A stretch of DNA of 64,000 nucleotides, from positions 3,128,294 through 3,192,293 of the forward strand of contig NZ_CP021023.1 in the NCBI RefSeq assembly GCF_002117005.1, given 5' to 3'. The notes under the pieces are model-generated. The model made no database searches. It worked only from the letters and a program-made list of their open reading frames with translations, and was not told the origin of the DNA. Source of the stretch: Sedimentisphaera salicampi. GTDB lineage: Bacteria > Planctomycetota > Phycisphaerae > Sedimentisphaerales > Sedimentisphaeraceae. Positions 1 through 8,293 of this stretch are shown here, in pieces. The translations under genes and the position numbers were made by a program. The stretch's first letter is position 1; each line of letters opens with the position of its first letter.

Positions 1-1095
1 CCGCGTGAGATAAAGGAATATCTGGATCAGTATGTAATCGGGCAGGATGATGCAAAGCGCTTCCTGGCCGTTGCAGTTCACAACCACTACAAACGCCTGA
101 TTCACTTCCAGAACGACTCGCCGGATGTGGAGCTGGATAAGTCTAACGTGCTTCTGATAGGGCCTACCGGCTCAGGGAAAACCCTTCTCGCCAAAACGCT
201 TGCAAGAGAGCTTGAAGTTCCGTTTGCGATATGCGATGCCACAACGGTAACCGAGGCGGGGTATGTAGGGGAGGATGTTGAGAATTTCGTCCTTAAGCTG
301 CTCCAGAGCGCTGATTTTGATGTTGAGAAAGCCCAGAGGGGCATAGTATATATAGATGAGATAGACAAAGTTGGCAAAACTTCCGCAAACGTTTCTATTA
401 CAAGGGATGTTTCGGGCGAGGGCGTGCAGCAATCCCTCTTGAAGATGCTTGAGGGAACTGTGGTGAATGTCCCGCCGCAGGGAGGCCGCAAACACCCAGA
501 GCAGTCTTACATACAGGTAGATACAAGCCAGATCCTGTTTATCTGCGGGGGAACGTTCGTTGGCCTTGAAGATATCGTTAGAAGAAGGCTCGGCAAGAAG
601 GCGATTGGCTTCGGTGCGGAAGATTCCAATCAGAGCAGCGACAGAAACCTCGAACGGGCAGAGATAATGAAGCAGGTGGCCTCGGAGGATATCATCCATT
701 ACGGGATCATTCCTGAGCTTGTGGGAAGGCTCCCGCTTATCGCCTCCCTCGAAAATCTCGATAAGAAAACGCTCGTGAATATTATGACAAAGCCCAAGAA
801 CGCTATTGTGCGTCAGTATGTCAAGCTTTTTGAGATGGAGGATACAAAGCTCGAATTCACCGACGGCGCGCTTGAGGAGCTTGCCGAAAGGGCTCTCAAA
901 CGTGATACCGGCGCAAGGGCGCTTCGCGGGGTAGTGGAAGAGCTTATGATTGATATAATGTATCGCCTGCCGGACGAGAAGAAAGAAGGCGGCGTGCTCA
1001 AGATTGATAAAAACGTAGTTGACGGGACAAAAGATTTGTTCGGAAGCAGGAAGAAGAAGGCGCCTGTCAGCGAGAAAAATAAGAAAGTGAGCTAA
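1..1095 (+). CDS. clpX: ATP-dependent Clp protease ATP-binding subunit ClpX (5' partial)
   Basis: AAA+ unfoldase that recognises tagged proteins and threads them into the ClpP peptidase in the cytoplasm. The reading frame is open from base 1 ([15 protein letters not shown]), so the N-terminal zinc-binding domain and true start lie outside the window. Visible motifs in order: Walker A GPTGSGKT, pore loop GYVG, Walker [10 protein letters not shown], the RKH loop (GGRKHP), the IGF loop (KKAIGFG) that docks on ClpP, and the sensor-2 region TGARALRG. All diagnostic ClpX elements are present, so the enzyme should be functional. clpP is expected just upstream but cannot be seen. The next gene starts 18 bases downstream on the same strand. 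Confidence 0.96.
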   Translation, partial: PREIKEYLDQYVIGQDDAKRFLAVAVHNHYKRLIHFQNDSPDVELDKSNVLLIGPTGSGKTLLAKTLARELEVPFAICDATTVTEAGYVGEDVENFVLKLLQSADFDVEKAQRGIVYIDEIDKVGKTSANVSITRDVSGEGVQQSLLKMLEGTVVNVPPQGGRKHPEQSYIQVDTSQILFICGGTFVGLEDIVRRRLGKKAIGFGAEDSNQSSDRNLERAEIMKQVASEDIIHYGIIPELVGRLPLIASLENLDKKTLVNIMTKPKNAIVRQYVKLFEMEDTKLEFTDGALEELAERALKRDTGARALRGVVEELMIDIMYRLPDEKKEGGVLKIDKNVVDGTKDLFGSRKKKAPVSEKNKKVS

Positions 1096-1113
1096 ATAGG
1101 AGAGCTTAATTAA

Positions 1114-1716
1114 ATGAAGAAAATCAAAGAACTTTTCAAGCCCAAAAAAAAGAAGGCTCAATCAGCAGATGCTGGCGAGCAGCAGAGCAAAACCGATTTC
1201 TTCGAGAAGTTTACCAAAAAAGCCGAGCTTATGGAAGAGAAAGAGCTCCAGCTTAGGAAAACTCAGCAGGAGAATATCGATAAGCTGAATTCCTCATTCG
1301 ATGGTATGGTTGACAAGCTCGAGAATATAAACGGCCATCTGGAGAAGCACGTTTCTCAGCAGAGCGAGCTTTTAAGGCGTTTTGAGGTGATTCCGGAGCT
1401 CACCGAAAAGCAGACTGAGCTCATGGAAAAAACTCACAAGCATCTCGAAGAGCAGTCCGAGGTAACAGAGCAGTTCTCTGAGGTTGCCAAGGAGATTCCC
1501 GAGCAGGCAAGGCTTCAGCAGGAAAAGATTGCTGAGGTGAAGAGCTCTGTGGATAAGAGCTGCGGGTTTGAAGAGTCTATGTGTGCTGAGTTTGCAAAGC
1601 TGAATGTGCAGATTGCCAAGCAGGGCAAGTATATTTCAATGCTCTGGATTGCAATTTTGGTGATTTCAGTAATTGCTGCTGCTGGTTTTATAACATACAT
1701 CGTAAACGTTACTTGA
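1114..1716 (+). CDS. coiled-coil protein with a C-terminal membrane anchor
   Basis: A 200-residue protein of no family I recognise. It opens with a very basic stretch (KKIKELFKPKKKK). Residues about 30-165 are rich in Glu, Gln, Lys and Leu with heptad-like spacing, consistent with a long coiled coil, and one hydrophobic helix lies at about 175-197 (from MLWIAILVISVI). The likely topology is cytoplasmic, tail-anchored in the inner membrane. ATG 1114 follows an AGGAGAG ribosome site. It sits between clpX and tyrS with short gaps on both sides, so it is probably co-transcribed with them. A scaffold or envelope role is possible but nothing in the sequence fixes a function. Confidence 0.8.
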   Translation: MKKIKELFKPKKKKAQSADAGEQQSKTDFFEKFTKKAELMEEKELQLRKTQQENIDKLNSSFDGMVDKLENINGHLEKHVSQQSELLRRFEVIPELTEKQTELMEKTHKHLEEQSEVTEQFSEVAKEIPEQARLQQEKIAEVKSSVDKSCGFEESMCAEFAKLNVQIAKQGKYISMLWIAILVISVIAAAGFITYIVNVT

Positions 1717-1745
1717 AAGAATCTCTTTACAGGACAACTTAATAA

Positions 1746-2954
1746 ATGACGCAGGATATTGAGCAGGCTTTTGAGACTCTCAAAAGAGGTACGGTTGAGA
1801 TATACTCCGAAAAGGAGCTCAAGGAAAAGTTAATTGATGCCCAAAAAAAGGGCAGGCAGCTTAGAATAAAGCTTGGCATGGATCCTACTGCCCCCGATCT
1901 TCATCTGGGGCATACTGTGGTTATGCGCAAGCTCAGGCAGTTTCAGGATCTCGGGCACAAGGCTGTTTTGATTATCGGCGACTACACCGCAAGAATAGGA
2001 GACCCTACAGGGCAAAACACCACCCGTCCGGTGCTCAGCGGCGAGGATATAGATAAAAACGCCCAGACTTATTTCAAGCAGGCAGAGAAGATCCTTGATA
2101 CTTCCAAGGAAAAGCTTGAGATTCGCCCCAACGGCGAATGGCTCAGGGATTTAGACTTGGCAGCTATAATTAAGCTGTGCAGCTCAATGACTGTTGCGCG
2201 TATGCTTGAGCGGGACACCTTCGAGCAGAGATACAAGAAGGGCGATCCCATAAGCATACACGAATTCCTGTATCCTTTGATGCAGGGGTATGATTCTGTG
2301 ATGATTGAGAGCGATGTGGAGCTGGGCGGAACAGACCAGACCTTCAATAACCTTGCCGGCAGAGACCTCCAGAGGATTAACGCCCAGCAGCCGCAGATTG
2401 TGATGACGATGCCGATTCTCGCAGGCCTTGACGGCATTGAGAAGATGAGCAAGAGCAAGAACAACTATATCGGCGTTACCGATGAGCCAGCTGATATGTT
2501 CGGCAAGATTATGAGCATAAGCGATGAGATGATGGAGAATTATTTCACTCTGCTTACAGATGTGCCCGAGGACAAAATCGCTGAGCTTATCGATTCCGAA
2601 AAAACGCACCCCAAAAAGGCGAAGGCTTTGCTCGCCAAGGATATCATTGCCCAGTTTTACGACAGCGAAGCAGCGCAGCAGGCTGAGGCGGCTTTTGAGC
2701 AGGTGTTTGCCCGAAGAGAGCTGCCGGATGATATGCCTGAGACTGTGATGGCTGCAGAGCCAACGCCCCTTAGCAGAATGATTGTTTCAGCAGGGCTCGC
2801 AGGCTCGGGCGGAGAGGCAAAGCGGCTCGTGAAGCAGGGCGGCGTGAGCGTGAACGGGGAGAAAATGAGCGACCCGACTGCCCAAATTGCTCCCGAAAGC
2901 GGGATGGTGATTAAAGTGGGCAAGCGCAAGTTTGCGAAAGTAGTGGTGAAGTAA
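1746..2954 (+). CDS. tyrS: tyrosyl-tRNA synthetase
   Basis: Class I aminoacyl-tRNA synthetase that charges tRNA-Tyr. The HIGH-type motif appears as HLGHT near residue 55 and the KMSKS loop as KMSKSKNN near residue 235. The C-terminal ~65 residues form an S4-like RNA-binding domain (GGEAKRLVKQGGVSVNG). At 402 residues it matches the TyrZ-like bacterial branch. ATG 1746 is preceded by AGGA at a suitable distance. It lies 29 bases after the coiled-coil gene and 11 bases before purD, so all three are probably one transcript. Confidence 0.96.
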   Translation: MTQDIEQAFETLKRGTVEIYSEKELKEKLIDAQKKGRQLRIKLGMDPTAPDLHLGHTVVMRKLRQFQDLGHKAVLIIGDYTARIGDPTGQNTTRPVLSGEDIDKNAQTYFKQAEKILDTSKEKLEIRPNGEWLRDLDLAAIIKLCSSMTVARMLERDTFEQRYKKGDPISIHEFLYPLMQGYDSVMIESDVELGGTDQTFNNLAGRDLQRINAQQPQIVMTMPILAGLDGIEKMSKSKNNYIGVTDEPADMFGKIMSISDEMMENYFTLLTDVPEDKIAELIDSEKTHPKKAKALLAKDIIAQFYDSEAAQQAEAAFEQVFARRELPDDMPETVMAAEPTPLSRMIVSAGLAGSGGEAKRLVKQGGVSVNGEKMSDPTAQIAPESGMVIKVGKRKFAKVVVK

Positions 2955-2965
2955 AGGAACTTGAG

Positions 2966-4234
2966 ATGAACGTACTTATTATCGGCAGCGGCGGACGCGA
3001 ACACGCAATCGCTTGGAAATTATCACAGAGCAAAAAGCTTACAAAGCTTTATTCAGCCCCGGGCAACCCGGGAATGGCAAAGCTCGGCCCTACAGCCGCG
3101 ATTGATATAAGCGACAATGAAGCTGTGGTAAAATTTGCCGTGGATAAAAACATCGGGCTTGTGGTTGTTGGACCGGAAGACCCGCTCGCTGCAGGCCTCG
3201 TGGATGCCTTGGAAGCTGCGGGAATCAAGGCTTTCGGGCCTTCGAAAGATGCAGCAAGGCTTGAGGCGGATAAAGATTTTTCAAAAAAAATGATGCGTGC
3301 GAATTCCATCCCCACTGCAGAATTCCATTCATTTGAAAACTTTGAAGATGCCAAAGATTATATCGCCACAAGGGATACCGGCCTTGTGGTCAAGGCGTGC
3401 GGCCTTGCCAAAGGCAAAGGAGTTTACGTCTGTGATGAGCCTTCCGAGGCGATAAACGCCGCCGAAGAAATTATGGAGAATAAGATTTTCGGCGAGGCGG
3501 GCGAAAAGATTATCGTAGAGGAAAGGCTCTCCGGTCCGGAGGTTTCTATCCTTGCGATTGTTGACGGAAGGAATATTTACGTTTTGGAAACCAGCCAAGA
3601 CCATAAACCGATAGGTGAAGGCGATACCGGCCCAAACACCGGAGGTATGGGGGCATACAGCCCGGCGAATATCGTGGATGAAAAGCTTATGGATAGAATC
3701 ATAGGCGAAATACTCGTGCCTACGGTGAACGGTTTGAATATGGCCGGCGCCCCGTTCAGGGGCGTTTTGTATGCAGGGCTGATGCTCACGAAGGTCGGCC
3801 CGAAGGTGCTTGAATATAACGTGAGAATGGGAGACCCCGAAACTCAGCCGATCCTGATGAGGCTCAAAACAGACCTGCTGGAGGTTATGCTCGCTGTATG
3901 CGAGGGAAGGCTCGAAAACGTGAATCTACAATGGGATAAGAGGCCGAGCGTGTGCGTGGTGATCTCTTCCGGCGGCTACCCGGGCGAATACGAGAAGGGC
4001 AAAAAGATTACTGGTATCAGCAGGGCAGAGGCGATGGAGGATGTAAAAGTTTTCCATGCGGGCACTAAGATTCAGGACGGAGACCTCGTTACCGCTGGCG
4101 GAAGAGTGCTCGGTGTTACAGCTCTCGGCGAGAATATCGAAGCCGCAAGAGAAAAGGCCTACGCCGCTGCTGAACAGATCAATTTTGAAGGGGCATACTT
4201 CCGAAACGACATCGCAATGAAAGCCCTGAAATAG
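2966..4234 (+). CDS. purD: phosphoribosylamine-glycine ligase (GAR synthetase)
   Basis: ATP-grasp ligase that joins glycine to phosphoribosylamine in the second step of de novo purine synthesis. The N terminus carries the GSGGREHAIAWKL signature of PurD. The ATP-grasp region includes VKACGLAKGKGV and EERLSGPEVSILAI, and the metal-binding segment is NVRMGDPETQP. Length (422 residues) is normal. ATG 2966 follows AAAGGAAC. This is the last gene before the AT-rich restriction-modification island, and its downstream 120 bases change sharply in base composition. Confidence 0.96.
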   Translation: MNVLIIGSGGREHAIAWKLSQSKKLTKLYSAPGNPGMAKLGPTAAIDISDNEAVVKFAVDKNIGLVVVGPEDPLAAGLVDALEAAGIKAFGPSKDAARLEADKDFSKKMMRANSIPTAEFHSFENFEDAKDYIATRDTGLVVKACGLAKGKGVYVCDEPSEAINAAEEIMENKIFGEAGEKIIVEERLSGPEVSILAIVDGRNIYVLETSQDHKPIGEGDTGPNTGGMGAYSPANIVDEKLMDRIIGEILVPTVNGLNMAGAPFRGVLYAGLMLTKVGPKVLEYNVRMGDPETQPILMRLKTDLLEVMLAVCEGRLENVNLQWDKRPSVCVVISSGGYPGEYEKGKKITGISRAEAMEDVKVFHAGTKIQDGDLVTAGGRVLGVTALGENIEAAREKAYAAAEQINFEGAYFRNDIAMKALK

Positions 4235-4277
4235 AAACATTCATAAACTGACGCTTGCAGCCTTATTTATAGTTCTT

Positions 4278-4346
4278 ACTATAGTTTGTAGGAGAAGGGG
4301 GTTGTATGCTTGTTTTTTTTGCATACCTTAGAATAACTAAGCTTAG
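4278..4346. repeat. cluster of palindromes upstream of the restriction-modification genes
   Basis: Three perfect inverted repeats lie in the purD-methylase gap. ACTATAGT is at 4278-4285. GTATGC (4304-4309) and GCATAC (4321-4326) flank an 11-base T-rich loop. CTAAGCTTAG is at 4337-4346 and overlaps the AGGAG ribosome site of the methylase. CTTAG at 4327-4331 also pairs with CTAAG at 4337-4341. Restriction-modification genes are often controlled through such sites, but no controller gene is visible. An operator or a leader hairpin that hides the ribosome site are both possible. Confidence 0.5.
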
Positions 4347-4354
4347 GAGAATAT

Positions 4355-5293
4355 ATGGGACATTTAGCCGTTGAAAATTCTAATTTAGAAATTATTAAAA
4401 AAAAAGCTAAGCCTTTTTTGAAGTGGGCTGGAGGAAAAAGGAAACTTGTTCCTGAAATTGAAGCCAGACTCCCAAGTAATTTTAATTCTCTGAATTTTTC
4501 AAAGTATGCTGAACCATTTTTGGGTGGAGGAGCATTTTTTTTTCATCTAGTTCAAGAATATGATTTCATAGAAAAATCAATCTTGGTTGATTCGAATCCT
4601 GACCTTATAAATTGTTTTGAAGCGATAAAAACAGATTTTAACAAGTTGATTGAATATTTAGAATCAATGAAAAATGAGTATCTTTCATCAGATGAAGAGG
4701 GTAGGCGACATTATTTTTTGAAAATTAGGTCTGAGTATAACAAAGCTAAATTAAATAGTCATTCTACTCTAACCGCAGCTCAAATGCTTTTTTTGAACAG
4801 GACATGCTTTAACGGTCTCTACAGGCTTAATAAAAAAGGTGAATTTAATGTCCCGCACGGTAAATATAAATCCCCAAGCATTTATGATAAAGAGAATTAT
4901 ATGTTAGTTTCCAATTTGTTGCAGAATGCTGAGTTGATTTTAGGAGATTTTCAAGATTGTATCAGCTATCTTGACGAGGAGACTTTGGTTTATTTGGATC
5001 CTCCCTACAGGCCTATTAGCAATACCGCTTCTTTTACCTCTTATTCTAAAGGTTCATTTGCAGAAAAAGATCAGGTTAGACTTGCTGATTTCTGCAGAGA
5101 ATTAGACCAAAAAGGTGTCAAATTCATTTTAAGCAATTCTGATCCCAAAAATGAAGAGCCAAACGATAATTTCTTTGAAAAATATTTTGATCTTTTTAAG
5201 ATTGAAAGGGTTAAGGCAAATAGAGCTATCAATTGTAAGGGCTCTAAAAGAGGAGCTATTAATGAGCTGATAATTACAAATATTGAGGAATGA
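4355..5293 (+). CDS. DNA adenine methylase, D12 class, DpnM/Dam-like
   Basis: N6-adenine methyltransferase of a type II restriction-modification system. The SAM-binding motif FLKWAGGKRKL is near residue 20 and PFLGGGAFFFHL follows. The catalytic DPPY is at residues 215-218, within VYLDPPYRP, followed by FTSYSKGSF as in DpnM. From memory it resembles DpnM of the GATC-specific DpnII system closely, so GATC is the likely site (inference). ATG 4355 has a clear AGGAGA ribosome site. The gene is far more AT-rich than purD or the glycosyltransferase on either side, which suggests acquisition by transfer. Its stop overlaps or nearly overlaps the nuclease gene. Confidence 0.9.
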   Translation: MGHLAVENSNLEIIKKKAKPFLKWAGGKRKLVPEIEARLPSNFNSLNFSKYAEPFLGGGAFFFHLVQEYDFIEKSILVDSNPDLINCFEAIKTDFNKLIEYLESMKNEYLSSDEEGRRHYFLKIRSEYNKAKLNSHSTLTAAQMLFLNRTCFNGLYRLNKKGEFNVPHGKYKSPSIYDKENYMLVSNLLQNAELILGDFQDCISYLDEETLVYLDPPYRPISNTASFTSYSKGSFAEKDQVRLADFCRELDQKGVKFILSNSDPKNEEPNDNFFEKYFDLFKIERVKANRAINCKGSKRGAINELIITNIEE

Positions 5294-5295
5294 AA

Positions 5296-6063
5296 ATGGC
5301 TAGCAGTGCTGCTTGGAATAAAATTTTTGAAAAGTATAATATATTCTCCCATGATTTCGATAAATCTCCGTTTATAATTAACGCAACAGAAATAAAGACA
5401 GCCTGTCAAGATTTTACTCGAACGACTGATAAAGAAGTTCGAATTTTATGTAAGCAAGACTCCAGAGAATTGAGGCCGCAATGTTTTAAGGATTTAGGAC
5501 TTTTTTTGCTTCCTATAAAAAATGGGGAATATGCTATAATGAAGGGGGAAGGGTATATTGATATACCTGAAATTTCAGAAGAAAAAAATGAATATATCTC
5601 TAAACTAGATTTTAAGCTTGAAAGCTCACTTATTGGCAACTCTGAAATGCAACATTTAGATTATGCATATGCCTGTAGTCTTATTAGAACTTTTGCTGAA
5701 GACGATACATTGGTTCTAACTATCCGTGGTCGAAAGTATACTCCTCGGTTTACTTTTAGAGTTAATAATAAGCCTATAGAAGTTAAAGGAGTTCAAACAG
5801 AAGTAGATGCAGGATATGAAGGACAGGATCAGATTGTATTGATAGAGGCGAAGAATAGTCGTATTACAAATACAATCATAAGGCAGTTGTATTATCCGTT
5901 TAAAAAGTGGACAGAAGAAACTTCTAAGACAGTAACAACTTTATTTTTTGAAAAAGAAAATGATGAATATAAACTTTGGCAATTTGGTTTTGCCGATAAG
6001 AATGATTATAATAGTATATATTTAATTAAAAGTAGGCGTTACATTATTAAAGATGACCTATAA
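5296..6063 (+). CDS. putative type II restriction endonuclease (PD-(D/E)XK)
   Basis: Protein of about 255 residues between two DNA methyltransferase genes. It does not resemble DpnII or MboI as I know them. The centre carries a likely PD-(D/E)XK core: EVDAGYEG with Asp171, a strand IVLIEAKN with Glu184 and Lys186, then a helix with IIRQLYYPFKKW. This matches a metal-dependent nuclease fold. ATG 5296 is preferred because GAGGA at 5285-5289 is six bases upstream. ATG 5290 would overlap the methylase stop and leave no spacer. The gene overlaps the next methyltransferase by 11 bases. The nuclease call rests on motif and context, not on a recognised family. Confidence 0.7.
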   Translation: MASSAAWNKIFEKYNIFSHDFDKSPFIINATEIKTACQDFTRTTDKEVRILCKQDSRELRPQCFKDLGLFLLPIKNGEYAIMKGEGYIDIPEISEEKNEYISKLDFKLESSLIGNSEMQHLDYAYACSLIRTFAEDDTLVLTIRGRKYTPRFTFRVNNKPIEVKGVQTEVDAGYEGQDQIVLIEAKNSRITNTIIRQLYYPFKKWTEETSKTVTTLFFEKENDEYKLWQFGFADKNDYNSIYLIKSRRYIIKDDL

Positions 6064-6841
6064 TAGTGATAAAAATCTTGAAGTTACTACTGTATGGTCT
6101 TTTCCTGAGAGAGGCAGTTGGGCTACTCACAGTTCTAATTTCCGTGGAAATTTTGCCCCTCAAATTCCGAGAAATATTATGGAAATGTTTTCCCAGCCGG
6201 GAGATTATATTTTAGATCCTATGGTTGGCGGAGGTACTACGGCAATTGAAGCCAAAATGCTTGCGAGAAATATTTTGGCTTCAGATATCAATCCTAATTT
6301 TATAAATAAAGTTAATAATGTTATGGGTTTTGAAGGAGCTAAGGTATATTCTGACTTAAAGGTGGCTGACGCACGTTGTTTGTCTCATATTCCCAACCAA
6401 AGCATAGATTTAGTTATAACTCATCCACCATACTTAAACATAATAAAATATTCTGATGGAAATATTCCGGAGGACTTGTCAAATATTGGTTCATTGCCTA
6501 AATTTACTGCCCAGATTAGGTTGGTTGCTAAAGAACTTTACAGAGTTTTAAAAGGAGATAAATTTTGTGCCGTGTTAATTGGCGATACAAGAAAAGGCAG
6601 GCATTATGTACCTTTAGCTTTTAATGTAATGCTGGCATTCCTCAAGGAAGACTTTATCTTGAAAGAGGATATTGTTAAAGTGCAGCACAATTGCAAAATG
6701 ACTAACCGTTGGGGATGGAAAGCCAAAAGAGATAAGTTTTACCTCATAATGCACGAGCATCTCTTCGTTTTCAGGAAGCCCAGAGCTGATGAAAATATAA
6801 GCAGACTTAAGCAAAGTACCAAAAATATTTATCAGCAGTAG
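6053..6841 (+). CDS. second DNA methyltransferase of the RM system (amino-MTase)
   Basis: A 262-residue SAM-dependent DNA methyltransferase that modifies an exocyclic amino group (N6-adenine or N4-cytosine). The segment TTVWSFPERGSWATHS leads into the SAM motif DPMVGGGTTAIEA (Asp55). The catalytic motif is HPPY at residues 124-127. Having the SAM motif before the catalytic motif is the reverse of the usual beta-class order. The THPPY form does not tell adenine from cytosine methylation. It starts inside the end of the nuclease gene, so the two are translationally coupled. It may protect the same site as the first methylase (as DpnA does for DpnM) or a different one. Confidence 0.85.
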   Translation: MTYNSDKNLEVTTVWSFPERGSWATHSSNFRGNFAPQIPRNIMEMFSQPGDYILDPMVGGGTTAIEAKMLARNILASDINPNFINKVNNVMGFEGAKVYSDLKVADARCLSHIPNQSIDLVITHPPYLNIIKYSDGNIPEDLSNIGSLPKFTAQIRLVAKELYRVLKGDKFCAVLIGDTRKGRHYVPLAFNVMLAFLKEDFILKEDIVKVQHNCKMTNRWGWKAKRDKFYLIMHEHLFVFRKPRADENISRLKQSTKNIYQQ

Positions 6842-6844
6842 GTT

Positions 6845-7078
6845 TTATTCTTCAAGCATATCGCCTATGTATTGAAGTACTTCAGCAAGCTCATATTTAT
6901 TGATTTTTCCTCCCATCATAATGGTCATCAAGCTTTTAACCCTCCCCTTGGCCTCCTCAGCCTCGTCAGGGTTGATAGCGAAGTCATAGTCATGGACCGC
7001 AGGAAAATAAATCTCGTTTCTGTTGTCGTCAATTGTTAGTTTAGAAGCTAGTCTCAGCAAATTAGTTGAATCGTTCAT
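6845..7078 (-). CDS. small acidic protein of unknown function, 77 aa
   Basis: Convergent with the second methyltransferase; the two stops are only a few bases apart. The ATG at 7078 (MNDSTNLLRLASKL) is chosen because GGAG lies six bases upstream. A longer reading from a TTG at 7090 would place that ribosome site inside the gene. The protein is acidic, has no membrane segment, and ends in a helix (ELAEVLQYIGDMLEE). I recognise no family. AT-rich composition places it inside the transferred island, so it could be an accessory or defence-linked gene, but that is only context. Confidence 0.6.
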   Translation of the reverse strand: MNDSTNLLRLASKLTIDDNRNEIYFPAVHDYDFAINPDEAEEAKGRVKSLMTIMMGGKINKYELAEVLQYIGDMLEE

Positions 7079-7276
7079 CTTATTCTCCAAAATTTAAATA
7101 TTTCACTTAATACGTATGATCTTTATACATCCTTTTAGATCTAATTTCAATAACTTTTTTAAATTTTTGTGATTTTTTTTTATATGATAAGCGGTTTATG
7201 GATAAAATCTTTAGTTTTGTTAGAATTAGTTATTATTTTATTTGCTGATTTAGGTTAATTCCTTGGGAGAATATTG

Positions 7277-8272
7277 ATGTCGGAGAGTCTTGATATATCA
7301 GTGATAGTGCCTGTATTTAATGAACGGGATAACATACAGCCCCTTCATGATCAGATAGCTGCTGCCATGAAAACCGGCAGTGTTGAATACAGCTATGAGA
7401 TAATCTTCGTAAACGATGGAAGCTGGGACGGCACAGCGGAAGTTCTTGCGGGGATATTTCAAAACGATCCAAACGTTACGGTGGTGAATTTCCGCCGTAA
7501 TTTCGGCCAGACAGCTGCGATGCAGGCTGGATTTGAGCGGGCCCGCGGGGAGGTTATAATCCCGATGGACGGCGATCTCCAGAACGACCCCGCAGACATC
7601 CCCGCCCTTATGGAAAAGCTGGATGAAGGCTACGATATCGTGAGCGGCTGGCGAAAATCCCGCAAGGACAGGGCTTTCACCCGCCGGCTCCCTTCAATGC
7701 TCGCCAATTACATTATCCGCAGGATTACCAACGTTGGAATCCACGACTTCGGCTGCACAATGAAGGCATACCGCAGGGAGGTGATAAGCCAAACGAAGCT
7801 CTATGGCGAAACGCACCGCTTCATCCCCGCTGTTGCTCAGTGGCTCGGGGCGAAGGTAGGCGAGATCGTAGTAAACCACCGTCCTCGCAAAGCCGGCAAA
7901 ACGAAATACAACCTCTCACGAACATATAAAGTTGTGCTGGATTTGATTACGGTTTCGTTCATGAACAGCTATTCAACCAAGCCGCTCTATGTTTTCGGCA
8001 GATTCAGCATATACAGCGGGCTTGCAGCAGGATTTTCTTTTGCCGTTATGGTATACCAGAAGATTGTTAGCGGCTATTCAATAAACCGAAACCCGCTTTT
8101 AATTCTCGGCACGATCCTGACTATCGCCGCCCTTCAGCTTATAATGATGGGGCTGCTCGCTGAGCTGATGGTTCGAACGTATCACGAATCGCAGAACCGC
8201 CCAACTTACGCCGTACGAAGCATACTTTCCCACAGGGAAGAGCTCAAGACGCAACCTGAACCAAAGCAGTAA
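7277..8272 (+). CDS. GT2 glycosyltransferase, DPM1/GtrB-like, membrane anchored
   Basis: Family 2 glycosyltransferase that probably moves a sugar from a nucleotide donor to a polyprenyl phosphate at the inner membrane face. The N-terminal domain shows DISVIVPVFNERDNI, the metal motif in MDGDLQNDP (DGD, D-x-D type) and FRRNFGQTAAMQAG. IHDFGCTMKAYRREV is typical of the DPM1/GtrB group. Two hydrophobic segments lie at about 235-256 and 272-297. ATG 7277 is seven bases after GGGAG; the in-frame TTG just before it is not needed. It stands alone between the RM island and the convergent pyrimidine operon. Confidence 0.9.
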   Translation: MSESLDISVIVPVFNERDNIQPLHDQIAAAMKTGSVEYSYEIIFVNDGSWDGTAEVLAGIFQNDPNVTVVNFRRNFGQTAAMQAGFERARGEVIIPMDGDLQNDPADIPALMEKLDEGYDIVSGWRKSRKDRAFTRRLPSMLANYIIRRITNVGIHDFGCTMKAYRREVISQTKLYGETHRFIPAVAQWLGAKVGEIVVNHRPRKAGKTKYNLSRTYKVVLDLITVSFMNSYSTKPLYVFGRFSIYSGLAAGFSFAVMVYQKIVSGYSINRNPLLILGTILTIAALQLIMMGLLAELMVRTYHESQNRPTYAVRSILSHREELKTQPEPKQ

Positions 8273-8293
8273 AGCAGGCGATACAGAATTCGT

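Noticed and set aside
172..1161. Long minus-strand open frame opposite clpX
   Set aside because: It is a shadow of clpX; the translation has no recognisable domain and clpX motifs are intact on the other strand.
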